Source: Stomorhina lunata
Lineage: Eukaryota > Arthropoda > Insecta > Diptera > Rhiniidae
Assembly (NCBI GenBank): GCA_933228675.1
Contig: OW121741.1
Span: 19,915,997 to 19,979,996 of the forward strand
Reading direction: 5' to 3'
Length of the DNA: 64,000 nt
Part shown: positions 11,561 through 24,395 of the stretch, in pieces
Numbering within the stretch: position 1 is the stretch's first letter
How the letters are laid out: the number at the start of each line of letters is the position of its first letter
Program-made: the position numbers and the translations under genes
Notes under the pieces: generated by a model
What the model was told of the DNA's origin: nothing
Database searches by the model: none
The model's input: the letters and a program-made list of their open reading frames with translations, nothing else

Positions 11561-13590
11561 ATGTATTTTCTTCTTGTTAGGTTATTATTTATTTTAAAAG
11601 TTCTTCTAATTAAACGGAAATAAAACTCTCTTATTTGTTTTTCTCATATTACCCTTTTTGTATAATAATAGAAAATTGCTCTTTTCCACCCCTTATGCCG
11701 TGGGGTGACCAGGTAGTAAGCATGTATTAAAATTCTTCCCTTAAACATATGAACTCTCTTATAATCACTTAAAACATTTGTGTGTAAACATTTCACAGGC
11801 AACATTGTTGCTATTAAGTTGTAAACATTATCGTTATAAACATGTTGAATATGTAATGCAATTTGTGTATACATTAGACTGGCTCAATACATATACAAAT
11901 GGATATTTTCATGTAAATATACATTTTGTAAAATTTTCTAAAAAAAGAGGGAATTTTAAATTTTTAAAAAATTCTAGTCTTTGTCTTAGGGTATGTATGT
12001 GTTAGTCTATATCTTAGTCAATAAATCAATGTAAATGTCTTAGTCCATATCTAAGTCTATCTTATTGAATGTCTTATTTTGTTCTACTGTTGATTGTATT
12101 AGGCTTAAGAGCACTATTATGGTACCATTGGGACCAGAATTACCAGTTCAAAGTTGCTCTAGTATTATCTAACCTCGAAACATAAAAGGCAACCCTTCTA
12201 TCAAGTGTAATGTAGACTTCAGGTTATTGTTATTAACCTCTTAGTAATAATATAGTAATAGGGTCTAATTAAAACATTCACGATTGGACATATTCATTGC
12301 CCATTTCGCACATACAAAGAACTTTACTCTAATACACAGTGCTACAAAAGTTTTTGTTATATCCCAAAATTCTTCCACTTTATTATTTCCCTAAGACTAT
12401 CGAGTGCATAACTAGATTAAAATTTTAAATCAAGAAATGTAAGAAATTTAAAATATTAATAGTCTACCCCCAATGACTATTGGGACTTGAGTTATTTGTT
12501 AGGAGAAAATTAAAAAAAAAAATAAAACAATTAAATACTTTGTTGAAATTGTGAAGTAAGTTTTCATTTTTTTCCATTTAGAAATTATTTGTTTTAAGGG
12601 AATGTTGGTTATGAAGTTATACACTCTACATTAATGACTGTTAGGTTTATATCACGGAAAGAAATAAAAAACAAGTACAAAAGTGATATAGTCAGTCAAG
12701 ATCCTTCACCACTAACGAAGACACTATAATATAGAGATGTTGCACTTTCAAACATTGATTTGCTGTATGGTCGTTTTGAAAAATCGCATACAAATGGGAG
12801 TATACCGCTTTTACTCTAATTCAGAAGCAACTAATGGAGACGATTATAAAATGAGAGAAAGCTAAGGCACAGACACATGCTCAAACTTACAATTCTAAAA
12901 TTTATGACTGTGACTGATATGTCATACGGGATGTACCCGTAATAGCAGAGCTACTTTGACCAATTATCTTTAAAACTACGATCTTTACTTTCATTACATG
13001 ATTAACACGAACATATGGAGGGACATCACTATCGACTGACTAAAGGCGGGATCTAAGACGACAATTTCTATGTGTTACATTCATCATCATAAACTTGTAA
13101 TACCCCTTCCACCTATATTAGTTAAAGGTATAATTATGAGGTTTTTTTATAAAGGAAATTAGTTCTTTAGGAATAGTCTAACCTATTTACATTGTTGCTT
13201 ATTACACAGAGCAACAAATTTTGTGAATGGTGAATCTATGAAAAACGTAAAACAACATTTAGACATCATGAAAAAATATTTCCACAATGTTTTTTTCTTG
13301 TTGTCCAGTGTAATTATAGACTTTTACAAAAAAAAGTATACAAGAAATCATAAACATTACTTCAAATTCTTAATACCATTTTGGCGACCCTATACTTCAC
13401 ACAAGAAATGTTAGACCTTAGAACCTTATAACTAACTATTTAGCACCGAACACAATGGGGAAGGGACCTATTAAATACGAGATTTTTGTAAATCACGAGA
13501 TTTTAAGTACTTTACACTTTATATATACAGACATTTACATTTTATGTTAGAACACTAATATATCACCGTATATCTATGAGTGCACACAGT
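11561..13590. other. Non-coding stretch with one dispersed repeat
   Basis: No gene supported. Bases 12690-12840 (ctataatatagagatgttgc, cattgatttgctgtatggtc) resemble 19580-19700. A palindrome gcaacattgttgc lies at about 11803. Confidence 0.45.
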
Positions 13591-15540
13591 GGGGATATAT
13601 TTAATTTTTAATTTTTATAGAAAATTTCGTGTAATATCAATTAATTTAGAGAAATTTTCTATAAAAAGCTTTATTTATTGAAAAATTCTAAAAATTTTCT
13701 ATTAATTTAAAAATGTTATACAAAAAATTTCCATCGATTGCAAAATTTCACAAAAAAAAATTATACAATGTCTATTATTTTCATAAAAAAATTTCCATCC
13801 ATTGCAAAAGTTCATAAAAAATTTAAATCAATTACAAAATTCAATGGAAATGCTTATGACATTTGAATTTATTAAAGAAAATTTTATGAAATTTTTAAAT
13901 AAAAAAAAACAATATAAATGTGGGATTATATATTTTTGTAGAAAATTTCAAGAAATATCAAATTTTATAGAAAATTACATAAAATTTCAGTTTTTATAGA
14001 AAATTTCATGAAGTTTGAATTTTTATAGAAAATTTCATATAATATCAATAAATAAAGTGAAATTTTTCTATAAAAAGCTTAATTTATTGAAATAAAAAGC
14101 AAAATTTTCTATTAATTGCAAAGTTTTATACAAAAAATTTCCATCAATTGCAAAATTTCATAAAAAATGTGTAAAATGTCTATTCGTGTCATAAAAAAAT
14201 TCCATCAATTGCAAAATTTAATTAAAAATTTCCATCAATTACAAAATTGTTTATATTATTATGGTCTCGAAAATTTTACTGTGTCGGTAGCTAGACTTTT
14301 AATATTGCACAGTGCAGCATTAAAATCTTGAAGCAAATGGGATCCCCAAAATCTGACAGCTTATGATGGCAGAAGAATAACCCTAGATGAATTATAAGCT
14401 AAGGTTTTCTTTTATTTCATTTTAAAAGTTTTTGACAGGGAGTGGATTTTAGTATAATGAAAAAAACATGTACTGATCCTTAAGTCGATTTTAATCCACC
14501 CTTCCTTTAGTTTGGGTGTCGGAATATGTAAGGCTTGTGATAAAAGTACAGGTTGTAGTCCTGAAGATAAACTGATTAATTTTTTACATTAATTTCTATT
14601 TAAATTGTTCTAAATCTCACAATTCGAGATGCGCAATTGAGATTTTGGCCAATCACACCTACAAAATTTCGAGATTTTTAAGAAAGATAAACTTGTATCG
14701 ACCATTTCTACAACATACTACTAAAAATCACAGCGTTTATCAAAAACTATTCATGTTTCAAAATTTTTGTCGAAAATTACATGAAATTTGAATTTTTATA
14801 GAAAATTTTATGAAATTTTAATTTTTATAGAAAATTTCATAAAATTTTAACTTTTATTGAATATATCATAAAATTTGAATTTTTATTGAAAATTTGATAA
14901 AATTTGAATTAAAAATGCAAATTTCATGGAATTTTAATTTTTAAAGAAAATTTAATGAAATTTGAATTTTTTAGAAAAGTTCATAAAATTTGAATTTTTA
15001 TAGAAAATTTAATGAAATTTTAACTTTTATTGAATTTTTATTGAAAATTTTATAAAATTTAAATTTTAATTGAAAATTTCATGAAATTTGAACTTTTATA
15101 GAAAATTTTATGAAATTTTAATTTTTATAGAAAATTTAATGTAATATCAATAAATTAAGAACACTTTTTTTACTTTTCTATTAATTGCAATGTTTTATAC
15201 AAAAAATTTCCATCAATTGCAAGATTTCTATTAATTTCATAAAAAATTTCCATCCATTGCAAAACTCTATACAAAAATTACAAAATGTCTATTAATTTCA
15301 TAAAAAATTTCCATCAATTGTAAAATTTCATAAAAAAATTTCCATCAATTGCAAAATTTCATAAAAAATTTCCATCAATTACAAAATTCAATAAAAAATT
15401 GATAGCATTTTAATTTTATTTTATGAAATTTTTATATTAAAAAGAAAAAAATTATAAAATTTTGATTTGTAAATTACATAAAATTTAGTTTTGTATAGAA
15501 AATTTCATTTAAACTTTTACAAAAAATTTTTTTTTCGAAT
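13590..15540. repeat. Mixed AT-rich minisatellite (atttccatcaattgcaaaat family)
   Basis: Two interleaved units recur: 'cataaaaaatttccatcaat tgcaaaatt' and 'aatttttatagaaaatttca t'. They are separated by a unique insert at about 14270-14750. The same units appear at 18905-19340. The short plus-strand frame at 13802-13999 lies wholly within the repeat and is not a gene. Confidence 0.85.
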
Positions 15541-16045
15541 GACTTAGTAGTTTTAGGATTAGTTTTATTTTATGTAAAATTAGTATTTTTTTCTTACCTT
15601 AATCTATCAGAAGAGCTTTAGTTCCATTTTAAAGTAAAGATCTTGTAGTTAAGGTTTTATTTAATTAAGTCTTATGGGCTTGAGTTAGCTTTTAGTGTTG
15701 GTAATAACTTTTCTCGATTTATATCGAGCTTCTTCGGTGATCGCACTATATGAGTTATTAAGATCTCATCAAACGAGTTCATGATCAGTTCAGTTGTACC
15801 ACAAGGCTCTGGGAGCCTGAGTGCGACATTGAGCTCTTCATTGTTTTTTTTTTTTCTTTATGTTATTTATCCCATTGTGCATCATCTAGAATGTTGGTTA
15901 CTAACAACTGCAAAATTTGCATGGTATTCCCATTGTCATTTCTCTAGATTGGCTTTTGAAATATATATAGAAAAATATTACTTAATTGGTTAATTGTTAA
16001 AACATTTTTAACTACTACCCTAAACTTAATCAAACCTTTAACGAC
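15541..16045. other. 5' flank of the receptor gene at 16078
   Basis: No separate gene. The frame at 15781-15993 has no family match. The promoter should lie here, but no convincing core promoter could be chosen by eye. Confidence 0.4.
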
Positions 16046-16057
16046 CATTCTTAAAGT
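16046..16057 (+). promoter_or_regulatory. Conserved element CATTCTTAAAGT, 20 nt before the start codon
   Basis: The same 12 bases occur exactly 20 nt upstream of the ATG in both other intact receptors (48213-48202 and 40383-40372, minus strand). In this gene the 20-nt spacing points to the second in-frame ATG (16078) as the true start. Its function is unknown; it may be transcribed leader or a promoter element. Confidence 0.55.
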
Positions 16058-16077
16058 ATTCCTCAAACTAAATGGAA

Positions 16078-18398
16078 ATGCCTTTCGGCAAGAGACAACA
16101 AGATTTAAAATTTCTCGAAATTGCCCAATTTACTCTATCGAAGATGGGTGTCGATTTGAATACTCTAAAAGGAAGGGACTTAATAAAAAATATCTGGAAG
16201 TTTTTGTTTTTCATGTTTTGTAATCTGTATTCGGAATGGGGATTGGTTCACTATATACTGAAAAATCTGAAGCAGATAGAGGTGGCTACCAGATCTTTGT
16301 CGATTTCAATACAGGGATTTTTGATTTTGATAAAAATGACTATATTTTTGGTAAAAGGAGATAAGTGTATGAAATTAATATGGGATATGAATCAGTTGGC
16401 CAAGGAAGGTATGAATTAAACACATAATTTTCCGTAGAAAAGTTCCCTGTAAAAATAAGAGTTTTATAAACAAATTTCTATAAAAATAAGTATTTTATGA
16501 AAAATTTCCTATAAAAATATGAAATTTTTGAAAAATTTCCTATAATAAAAGGAAATTTTTGAAAAATTTCCTATAAAAAAAGGAAATTTTTGAAAAATTT
16601 CCTATAAAAAAGGAAATTTTTGAAAAATTTCCTATGAAAAAAGGAAATTTTTAAAAAATTTCCTATAAAAAAAGGAAATTTTTGAAAAATTTCCTATAAA
16701 AAAAGGAAATTTTTGAAAAATTTCCTATAAAAAAAGGAAATTTTTGAAAAATTTCTTATAAAAAAAAGGAAATTTTTGAAAAATTTCCTATAAAAATAGG
16801 AAATTTTTGAAAAATTTCCTATAAAAATAGGAAAATTTTGAAAAATTTCCTATAAAAATAGGAAAATTTTGAAAAATTTCCTATAAAAATAGGAAAATTT
16901 TGAAAAATTTCCTAAAAAAAATAGGAAATTTTTGAAAAATTTCCTATAAAAATTTCCTTTAAAAATAGGAATTTTTTATAAAAGTAAAAAAAAAGAAAAT
17001 AAAAATTTTCTATCAAATATTTTTAGCGAATTCCCAAGAACTTAGGACTTTTCGTGAAGAAAATCGCTTGGCCCAATTGATAAGCCGCTTGTATTTCTTT
17101 CTTTGCTGGATGGCTGTATGTATTTCTGGTAGCGTACCTATTATATTTATGGTCTATGGTTATATCAAAAATAGTTCCTATGACAGAATATTTCCTTTAG
17201 AAGCCATGTAAGTAAATATGTAGAGGCCCACAACAAAACGTTACAAATCTTTGTTCGAATGTAATGAAGAAGAAGGTGTCTTTGAGCTAATGTTTGTAAT
17301 GCAAAAAAATATTGTTCTGAGGCCGAGCTTTAAGTATATCGATCTACTCAAAATCACTTCCTTTAATAAAAAAATTTAATGGATTGTTACGTTTTGCTAC
17401 TGAAATCTCAATTTAAATTGCTCTAAAGAATTAATTAAAAAATCTTTTGAGTTTTCTTAGATTTCCTCTGGACGGTGATGCCATAAGTCTTTTAATTTTC
17501 AATTATATAAATTGCATAATATATATCTATACTTTGCTGAATATGACAGTGGGCATTGACAGCATCTACAGTTGGTGTATCTTTAATATATCGGCCCATT
17601 TTCGCATACTCAGATGTAAAGTCGAGAGTATCGCTTTAAAACTGGAAAATAATGATGATGAATCTTTTGCTGAAGATGTAGCTGCTATAGTTTGCTACCA
17701 TATTAAGATTTTGGAATTCATAGAGATCTTTAATGATATATTCGGTAGCGTTTTGTTGGCTGAAGTCACGCTAAGTTGCCTGCAAATGTGCTTTATCATT
17801 AATAATGTTAAATATGAACAGGATGTGGCAAAAATGCCATTTAATGTTATATCGTCGCTAGCGATTACCATGCAATTGATGATATATTGTTTTGGTGGTC
17901 AGAAGATAAAGAATGAGGTAATTTTGTTTATAAAATGTAGAGTTCCGCAACAAAACTTAGTATTTTAAATATCGAAAAAATTTATAAAACTTATGCAAAA
18001 TTGGAGAGAATGACTATTTTAACAGAAATAATTTCACCTTTCCTCATCTTTAAATCAATATCCAATATTCATACTTTTTATTGCGGAACTCCACGTTTAT
18101 AAATTTCCTTTCTACTATCTTTCCAGAGTTTGATATTGAGTTCGGATCTCTATTTATGCTTTCCCTGGCATAAAATGTCCTCAAAACAGCACAAACTACT
18201 ATTATTTCCTTTGATGCGTTCCCAAAAGTTATCAGTTTTGCGTGGTATATTTTTTGAGGCCGATAATAACCTGTTGGTTTATGTAATTCCTTTAAGGGGT
18301 TTCAATTTTAATGATTAACTTAATAATCATTCTATTCATTGCAGATTATGAAGACGGCTTTTTCCTATAATGCCTTACTCAACGCTTTGGGCGAGTAG
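16078..18398 (+). CDS. Odorant receptor, intact, five exons, 392 aa (Or45a-like)
   Basis: Seven-transmembrane insect odorant receptor (7tm_6 family), expected to form an odour-gated cation channel with Orco in sensory dendrites. Exons: 16078-16408, 17027-17207, 17461-17917, 18127-18282, 18345-18398, with GT/AG junctions in phases 1, 2, 0 and 0 and no internal stops. Likely membrane segments lie near residues 39-52, 73-92, 132-155, 179-202, 265-286, 296-314 and 360-386. The conserved C-terminal block reads YCFGGQKIKNES (from residue 313), then PLMRSQKLSVLRG and the IMKTAFSYNALL tail. An ATG at 16072 is also in frame; 16078 is preferred because exon 1 then equals the paralogs' 331 nt and the upstream element keeps its spacing. 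Intron 1 (618 bp) is filled by minisatellite. Resemblance to Drosophila Or45a is from memory, so no symbol is given. Confidence 0.92.
16436..16990 (-). repeat. Minisatellite array inside receptor intron 1 (block 2)
   Basis: About 18 units of the same near-palindromic repeat (ggaaatttttgaaaaatttc, ctataaaaa), in the same orientation as block 1. Paralogous intron 1 lengths are 63 and 67 bp, so the array accounts for the ~550 bp excess. It leaves the donor (16409) and acceptor (17025-17026) intact. Confidence 0.93.
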
Positions 18399-18556
18399 AT
18401 CATAGACATCCGGTAGATGGAAAGATCGATCGAACCTAGTTTCACAATTTATCACAAATTCACCTAATAGACTTTGTACCAATATAGTGCACATTTCAAC
18501 ATAAAAAACTGTTTTTAAATGGTTTAAAGAAATTTCATTTATGTTATTTTAATTAG

Positions 18557-18562
18557 AATAAA
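18557..18562 (+). other. Candidate polyadenylation signal AATAAA
   Basis: First AATAAA found downstream of the stop codon at 18396-18398, 158 nt after it. It suits a short 3' UTR; cleavage is not testable here. Confidence 0.4.
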
Positions 18563-18569
18563 GCTTAAG

Positions 18570-18775
18570 CCGCTGCACTGTGCGGCACGAAAAATATCTG
18601 ATGATTTATCATATAAAATTTCTCATGGGAATAGGTTTTGACTAAGTATCAATATGAGACTCACTTAGACAATGAAGTCTTAGTAAAAAAGCATATTAAT
18701 GACTCACCCTATTGAACCAACCCGTTAGCGCTAAAAAGCTTTGAAGGTAGCCCATGTTTGCTGACCAGTTTAATT
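18570..18775 (+). repeat. Dispersed repeat, left member of a pair flanking an array
   Basis: Blocks cacgaaaaatatctgat, catgggaataggtt, gagactcacttag and cccgttagcgct recur in the same order at 19345-19560, on the other side of the 18905-19340 array. It is either a duplicated segment or a transposon split by array growth. Confidence 0.6.
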
Positions 18776-18904
18776 TAAAGTAAAAAAATTCTAACCCAAA
18801 AGAACGCGACCTCGAAAATCCAACGACGCGCAGTAAAAATGAGTTTTAATTAAGCAGCGACGCAACTGCGAAAACAATGCAAACCGAAACGACGCAAGTC
18901 GGGG

Positions 18905-19340
18905 TAATGGTGTACTTGCAAAGTTTTATATAAAAAAAGTTCATCAATTGCCAAATTTTATAAAAAATTTATAAAATGTCTATTAATTTCATAAAAAATT
19001 TCCATCAATTGCAAAATTTCATAAAAAATTTTCATCAATTGCAGAATTTCATAAAAAATTTCCATCAATTGCAAAATTTCGTAAAAAAAATAATAAAATG
19101 TCTATTAATTTCATAAAAAATTTCCATCAATTGCAAAATTTCATAAAAAAAAAAAATCCTAAAATTACAAAATTCAATCAAAAATATTGTTTTATTCTTC
19201 TAAAGAAAATTTCATAAAATTTTTATATTAAAAAAAATAAAAATTATACATTTGGTAAATTTCATAAAGTTTGGATTTAAGAAAATAGAAAATTTTATTG
19301 ACTTAAAATTTTTATAGAAAATTTCATTAAATTTGTAAAA
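18905..19340 (+). repeat. Minisatellite (atttccatcaattgcaaaat family)
   Basis: About ten copies of the unit also seen at 13.6-15.5 kb, with the same cataaaaaatttccatcaat core. Confidence 0.85.
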
Positions 19341-19344
19341 ACGC

Positions 19345-19700
19345 TACACGAAAAATATCTGATTATTTATCATAAAATTTTCCATGGGAATAGGTTATGC
19401 CTAAGGGCCATTGCGAAATTAGTAGAAACTCTGTAAAGGCTGGCTTCTAGCCGTCAGCAATGAGACTCACTTAGGGATGAAGTCTTTGCACAAAAGCATA
19501 CAAAAGGCTCCTCCATTAAACCATCCCGTTAGCGCTTAAGCTTTGAAGACAGCCAATAACTAAGTATGACAGAACGTTAGATCAAAGACTCTATAATATA
19601 AAGTATGTTCCATACATTGATTTGCCGTATGGTCCATTTGAAAAGTCCCATAAAAAAGAGAGTGTACCGCTTTTAACTTTAATTCATCTGCTTCATAAAC
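19345..19700 (+). repeat. Dispersed repeat, right member of the pair, joined to a second repeat
   Basis: Bases 19345-19560 match 18570-18775 with an extra ~60 bp insert. Bases 19580-19700 match 12690-12840. No coding potential. Confidence 0.55.
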
Positions 19701-20339
19701 TGAGGTGACCAGTATTAAATAAATGTTTCTAGAAGTTTTATATTTGTAAAATATCTGGTCACCCCATTATATTAGCAAAAGCTTTAAATAAACTAGAGTT
19801 TCACTTCCTATACTAAAGTTATTCAGAAATATGTTAGGTTTCCGGTTATAATAAATACATATGTATGTAAAAATTTTATTTTACTTAGAGATAAAGGAAA
19901 TTAAAACAAAAATTTTCCCAACAATGAGGGTGGTTTGTATATCTTACAGACCTATTTATAGAATAATTTAAATTCTTCACAATTTATAATATTTAAACCT
20001 AAAAGCTCTTTGTTAAATTCTATTATGTCTATGGTTTATTAATAAAAATGTAAGTATGTATTAGTTGAGACCGGATGTTTCCATGGTTTGTTTCCGTTTT
20101 TAAGGGAAACTAAAATCTCGTTCTTTAAAAGTTCTTATATTCGTCATATTTGTTTGCTGAAAGCTTTTATAAGTCACCCCTATAACATATATGTCTTTAT
20201 ATATTGGGGTGACCAATGAAATGTTGTTTTCATATTTTACTATTTTAATACCGAAACTTCCAAATAAACAATTTTTATACAGAAACATTTCATATATAAC
20301 AAACAAACAAATTTTTTTGTATAACAAATTTTTTAAACC
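19701..20339. other. Non-coding stretch with short GGTGACC hairpins
   Basis: Two small inverted repeats: gtgaccagtatt / aaaatatctggtcac (19705-19760) and aagtcaccccta / tattggggtgacc (20170-20216). The minus-strand frame at 20100-20327 has no family match. Confidence 0.45.
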
Positions 20340-20950
20340 GATTTTCTATAAATACTGAACATTTTTCAAAAATTTCCTATAAAAATAAGAAATTTTTGAA
20401 AAATTTCTTATAGAAATTAAATATTTTTTGACAATTAAAAAAAAAACAAGAAATTTTTGAAAAATTTCCTATAAAAATAAAAAATTTTTGTAAATTTCCT
20501 AGAAAATATTTCCTTTAAAAAAAAAGAAATTTTTGAAAAATTTCCTATAAAAATAAGAAATTTTTGAAAAATTTCCTATAAAAATAAGAAATTTTTGAAA
20601 AATTTCCTATAAAAATAAAAAAATTTTGAAAAATTTCCTATAAAAATAAGAAATTTTTGAAAAATTTCCTATAAAAATAAGAAATTTTTGAAAAATTTCC
20701 TATAAAAATAAGAAATTTTTGAAAAATTTCCTATAAAAATAAGAAATTTTTGAAAAATTTCCTATAAAAATAAGAAATTTTTGAAAAATTTCCTATAAAA
20801 ATAAGAAATTTTTGAAAAATTTCCTATAAAAATAAAAAAATTTTAAATAACTCTTATAAAAATATGAAATTTTTTAAAAATTTCTTACAAAAATAAAAAA
20901 TGTTTGAAAAATTTCTTATAAAAATAAGAAACTTTTTCAAAAATTTCCTA
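20340..20950 (-). repeat. Near-palindromic minisatellite (block 3a, G-centred)
   Basis: About 18 units of the 31-bp repeat (aagaaatttttgaaaaattt, cctataaaaat). It is followed by a degenerate 150-bp junction. Confidence 0.93.
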
Positions 20951-21089
20951 TTTTTAAAGAAAGTTTTTAAAAATTTGCCATTTTTACAGAAAGCTTTTTA
21001 AAAAGTTCCTATGTTTAAAGGATCTTTTTTTAATTTCCCATTTTAAAAGAATATATCTTTAAAACTTTCCTATTTTTATAGCAAAATTT

Positions 21090-22080
21090 TTAATTTGTTA
21101 TAGGAAATTTTTCAAAAATATTTTTTTTATATGAAATTTTTCAAAAAAATCTTTTTTTTATAGGAAATTCTTAAAAAATTTCTTTTGTGTAGGAAAATTT
21201 CTTACTTTTATAGGAAATTTTTAAGAATTTCTCATTTTTATAGGAAATTTTTCAAAAATTTCTTTTTTTTATAGGAAATTTTTCAAAAATTTCTTATTTT
21301 TATAGGAAAATTTTCAAAAGTTTACAATTTTTATAGGAAATTCTTCAAAAATTTCTTTTTTTTTAGGAAATTTTTCAAAAATTTCTTATTTTTGATAGGA
21401 AATTTTTCAAAAATTTCTTATTTTGATAGGAAAATTTTTATTTTTTCACGAAATTTTTCAAAAATGTAATTTTCAAAAACTTCTTATTTTTATAGAACAT
21501 TTTTCAAAAATGTCTTGTTTATAGGAAATTTTTCAAAAATTTCTTAATTTTATAGAAAATTTTTCAAAAATTTCTTATTTTTACAGGAAATTTTCAAAAA
21601 TTTCTTATTTTTATAGGATAGTTTTCAAGAATTTCTTATTTTTATAGGAAATTTTTCAAAAATTTCTTAATTCTATAATTTTTTTTTTAATTTCTTATTT
21701 TTATAGGAAATTTTAAAAAATTTCTTATTTTTATAGGAAATTTTTCAAAAATTTCTTATTTTTATAGAAATTTTTTCAAAAATTTCTTATTTTTATAGGA
21801 AATTTTTCAAAAATTTCTTATTTTTATAGGAAATTTTTAAAAATTTCTTAATTTTATAGGAAATTTTTCAAAAATTTCTTTTTTTTATAGGAAATTTTTC
21901 AAAAAATTCTTATTTTTATAGGAAATTTTTCAAAAATTTCTTATTTTTATAGGAAATTTTTCAAAAATTACTTATTTTGGGAGAATTTTCAAAAATTTCT
22001 TATTTTTATAGGAAATTTTATAAAAATTTCTTATTTTTATGAGAAATTTTTCAAAAATTTCTTATTTTTATAGGAAATGG
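21090..22080 (+). repeat. Near-palindromic minisatellite (block 3b, C-centred, inverted)
   Basis: Same unit in opposite orientation (ttcttatttttataggaaat, ttttcaaaaa), about 30 copies. Together with block 3a it makes a long inverted repeat around position 21000. Confidence 0.93.
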
Positions 22081-22620
22081 TATTGATATTTGAAACCGAA
22101 ATATAAATTTCATATTTTTACAAATTTGAATATGGTCACCTTATAATGTTATAGACATACACATTTATATATGTTCAGTGACATACAGTTTTTAAACATC
22201 CGGTTTACGTTTCAACTTGGTCAGTAATGAATATTGAAAAGCTTTTATTTTCGAAAAATTCTTATACTAGACTCTCTCTGCTCATACTCTGTTTATAGCA
22301 AACAAGTAAACCTGTTGGCCATATTGAAAATATTCTCTTTGTTTTATTTGTTTTGTCTAAAATATATTCGAAAATATTTACTTATAAATGTACAACAAAC
22401 AATATCTTAAGAAAAGCTATTGCAACATTGTTGCAATGGTTTTTTTCTGCTTATAAACAAAGTCAATATACATACATATCAGCAGAAAATGTTGCAGCAT
22501 TTTTCTTAATGACAAAAATGAATATAATCATGCGCGCAAGTATTTCTACTTCATGGATGCGTATATTAAGTAAATTAAAGTTATACAAAAAATTGTACAT
22601 CAAAGGAAGAGGTTTTATCA
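22081..22620. other. Non-coding stretch
   Basis: It holds the palindrome gcaacattgttgc at about 22424, also seen near 11803. The overlapping frames at 22353-22651 on both strands show no domain. Confidence 0.4.
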
Positions 22621-24165
22621 ATAAAATTTTTCTATAGAAAAATTTTATCAAAAAAATTTTTTCAAAAAAAATTTTCTACAGAAAAATTTTATTGATAAAA
22701 TTTTTCTATAGAAAATTTTCTCAAAAAAAAAAAATTTCTATAGAAAAATTTTCTCAAAAAAAATTTCTATAGAAAAATTTTCTCAAATAAAATTACTCTA
22801 TAGAAAAATATTTTATAGAAAAATATTCTCAAGAAAAATTTTTCTATTGAAAAATTTTCTTAAAAAAAAATTCTATAAAAAAATTTTATCAAAAATATGT
22901 TTCTATAGAAAAATTTTATCAAAAATATGTTTCTATAGAAAAATTTTCTCAAAAAAAATGCTTCTATAGAAAATTTTTCTCAAAAAAAATTTTCTTTTGT
23001 AAATTTTTCTCAAAAAAAAATTTTCTATAAAAAAATTTTCTTAAAAAAAATTTTTCTATACAAAAATTTTCTATAGAAAAATTTTCTCAAAAAAAAATTT
23101 TCTAGAAAAATTTTCTCAAAAAAAATTTTCTAGAAAAATTTTCTCAAAAAAATTTTTCTATAGAAAAATTTTCTCAAAAAAAAATTTTTCTATAGAAAAA
23201 TTTTCTCAAAAAAAAATTTTCTATAGAAAAATTTTTCTATAGAAAAATTTTCTCGAAAAAAATTTTTCTATAGAAAAATTTTCTCGAAAAAAATTTTTCT
23301 ATAGAAAAATTTTCTCAAAAAAAAAATGTTTCTATTGAAAAATTTTCTTAAAAAAAAATTCTATACAAAAATTTTATCAATAATATGTTTCTATAGAAAA
23401 ATTTTCTAAAAAAAATGTTTCTATAGAAAATTTTTCTCAAAAAAAATTTTCTATTGAAAATTTTCTCAAAAAAATATTTCTATAGAAAAATTTTCGCAAA
23501 AAAATTTTTCTATAGAAAAATTTTCTCAAAAAAAAAAAAAATGTTTCCCAATTTTCTATAGAAACATTTTCTCAAAAAATATTCTTCTACAGAAAAACTT
23601 AAAAAAAAAAAAATTTTCTCAAAAAAATTTTTCTATAGAAAAATTTTCTCAAAAAAATTTTGCTATAGAAAAATTTTTCAAAAAAAATTTTCTATTGAAA
23701 AATTTTCTCAAAAAAAAAAAATTATCTATAGAAAAATTTTGTCAAAAAAAAATATTCTATAGAAAAATTAAAAAAAAAAATTATGTGAAAAAATTTTATA
23801 GAAACATTTTCTCAAAAAAAATTTTTCTATAGAAAAATTTTCTCAAAAAACATTTTTCTATACAAAAACTTTCTAAAAAAAATGTTGCCATAGAAAATTT
23901 TTCTCAAAAAAAATTTTATATAGAAAAATTTGATCAAAAAAAAAAAAAATTTTCTATAGAAACTTTGTCTCAAAAAAAAATGTTTCTAAAGAAAAATTTT
24001 TCAAGAAAAAGTTTTCTATAGAAAAATATTCTCAAGAAAAATTTTTCTATAGAAACATTTTCTCAAAAATACATTTCTATATAAAAATTTTCGATAAAAA
24101 TATTTTTCTATAGAAAAATTTTATAAAAAAAAATTCTATAGAAAAATTTTTAATAAATAAATTCT
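22620..24165. repeat. AT-rich minisatellite (tctatagaaaaattttctca family)
   Basis: About 45 degenerate copies of a ~33-bp unit, 'tttctatagaaaaattttct caaaaaaaat'. The TCTATAGA core is itself palindromic. A similar but distinct unit is at 62.8-63.9 kb. Confidence 0.92.
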
Positions 24166-24395
24166 ATATCGTAGATCCACTACAAACTGCGTTGAAGAGT
24201 TTTGGATTTTTTAAATTACACTATAGATTTGATATAAGAAATCGGATAATTTAAGACCGATTGAGAAACAAATTCATATTGAGCAACTAATTTTTCATAA
24301 AGTTAAGATTCTTTATTTAAGTCCATTGAACATTGAAATGCCTTCAAAGACCCAAGCATTAAGAATTTGTGTTATAATATATAACCAGGCGTCGG

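Noticed and set aside
16072..16077. First ATG of the receptor gene as the start
   Set aside because: The second ATG (16078) restores the 331-nt exon 1 and the 20-nt spacing to the conserved upstream element; the first remains possible.
22353..22651. Overlapping 94- and 62-codon frames on both strands
   Set aside because: AT-rich, mutually overlapping, no motif, and running into the adjacent minisatellite.
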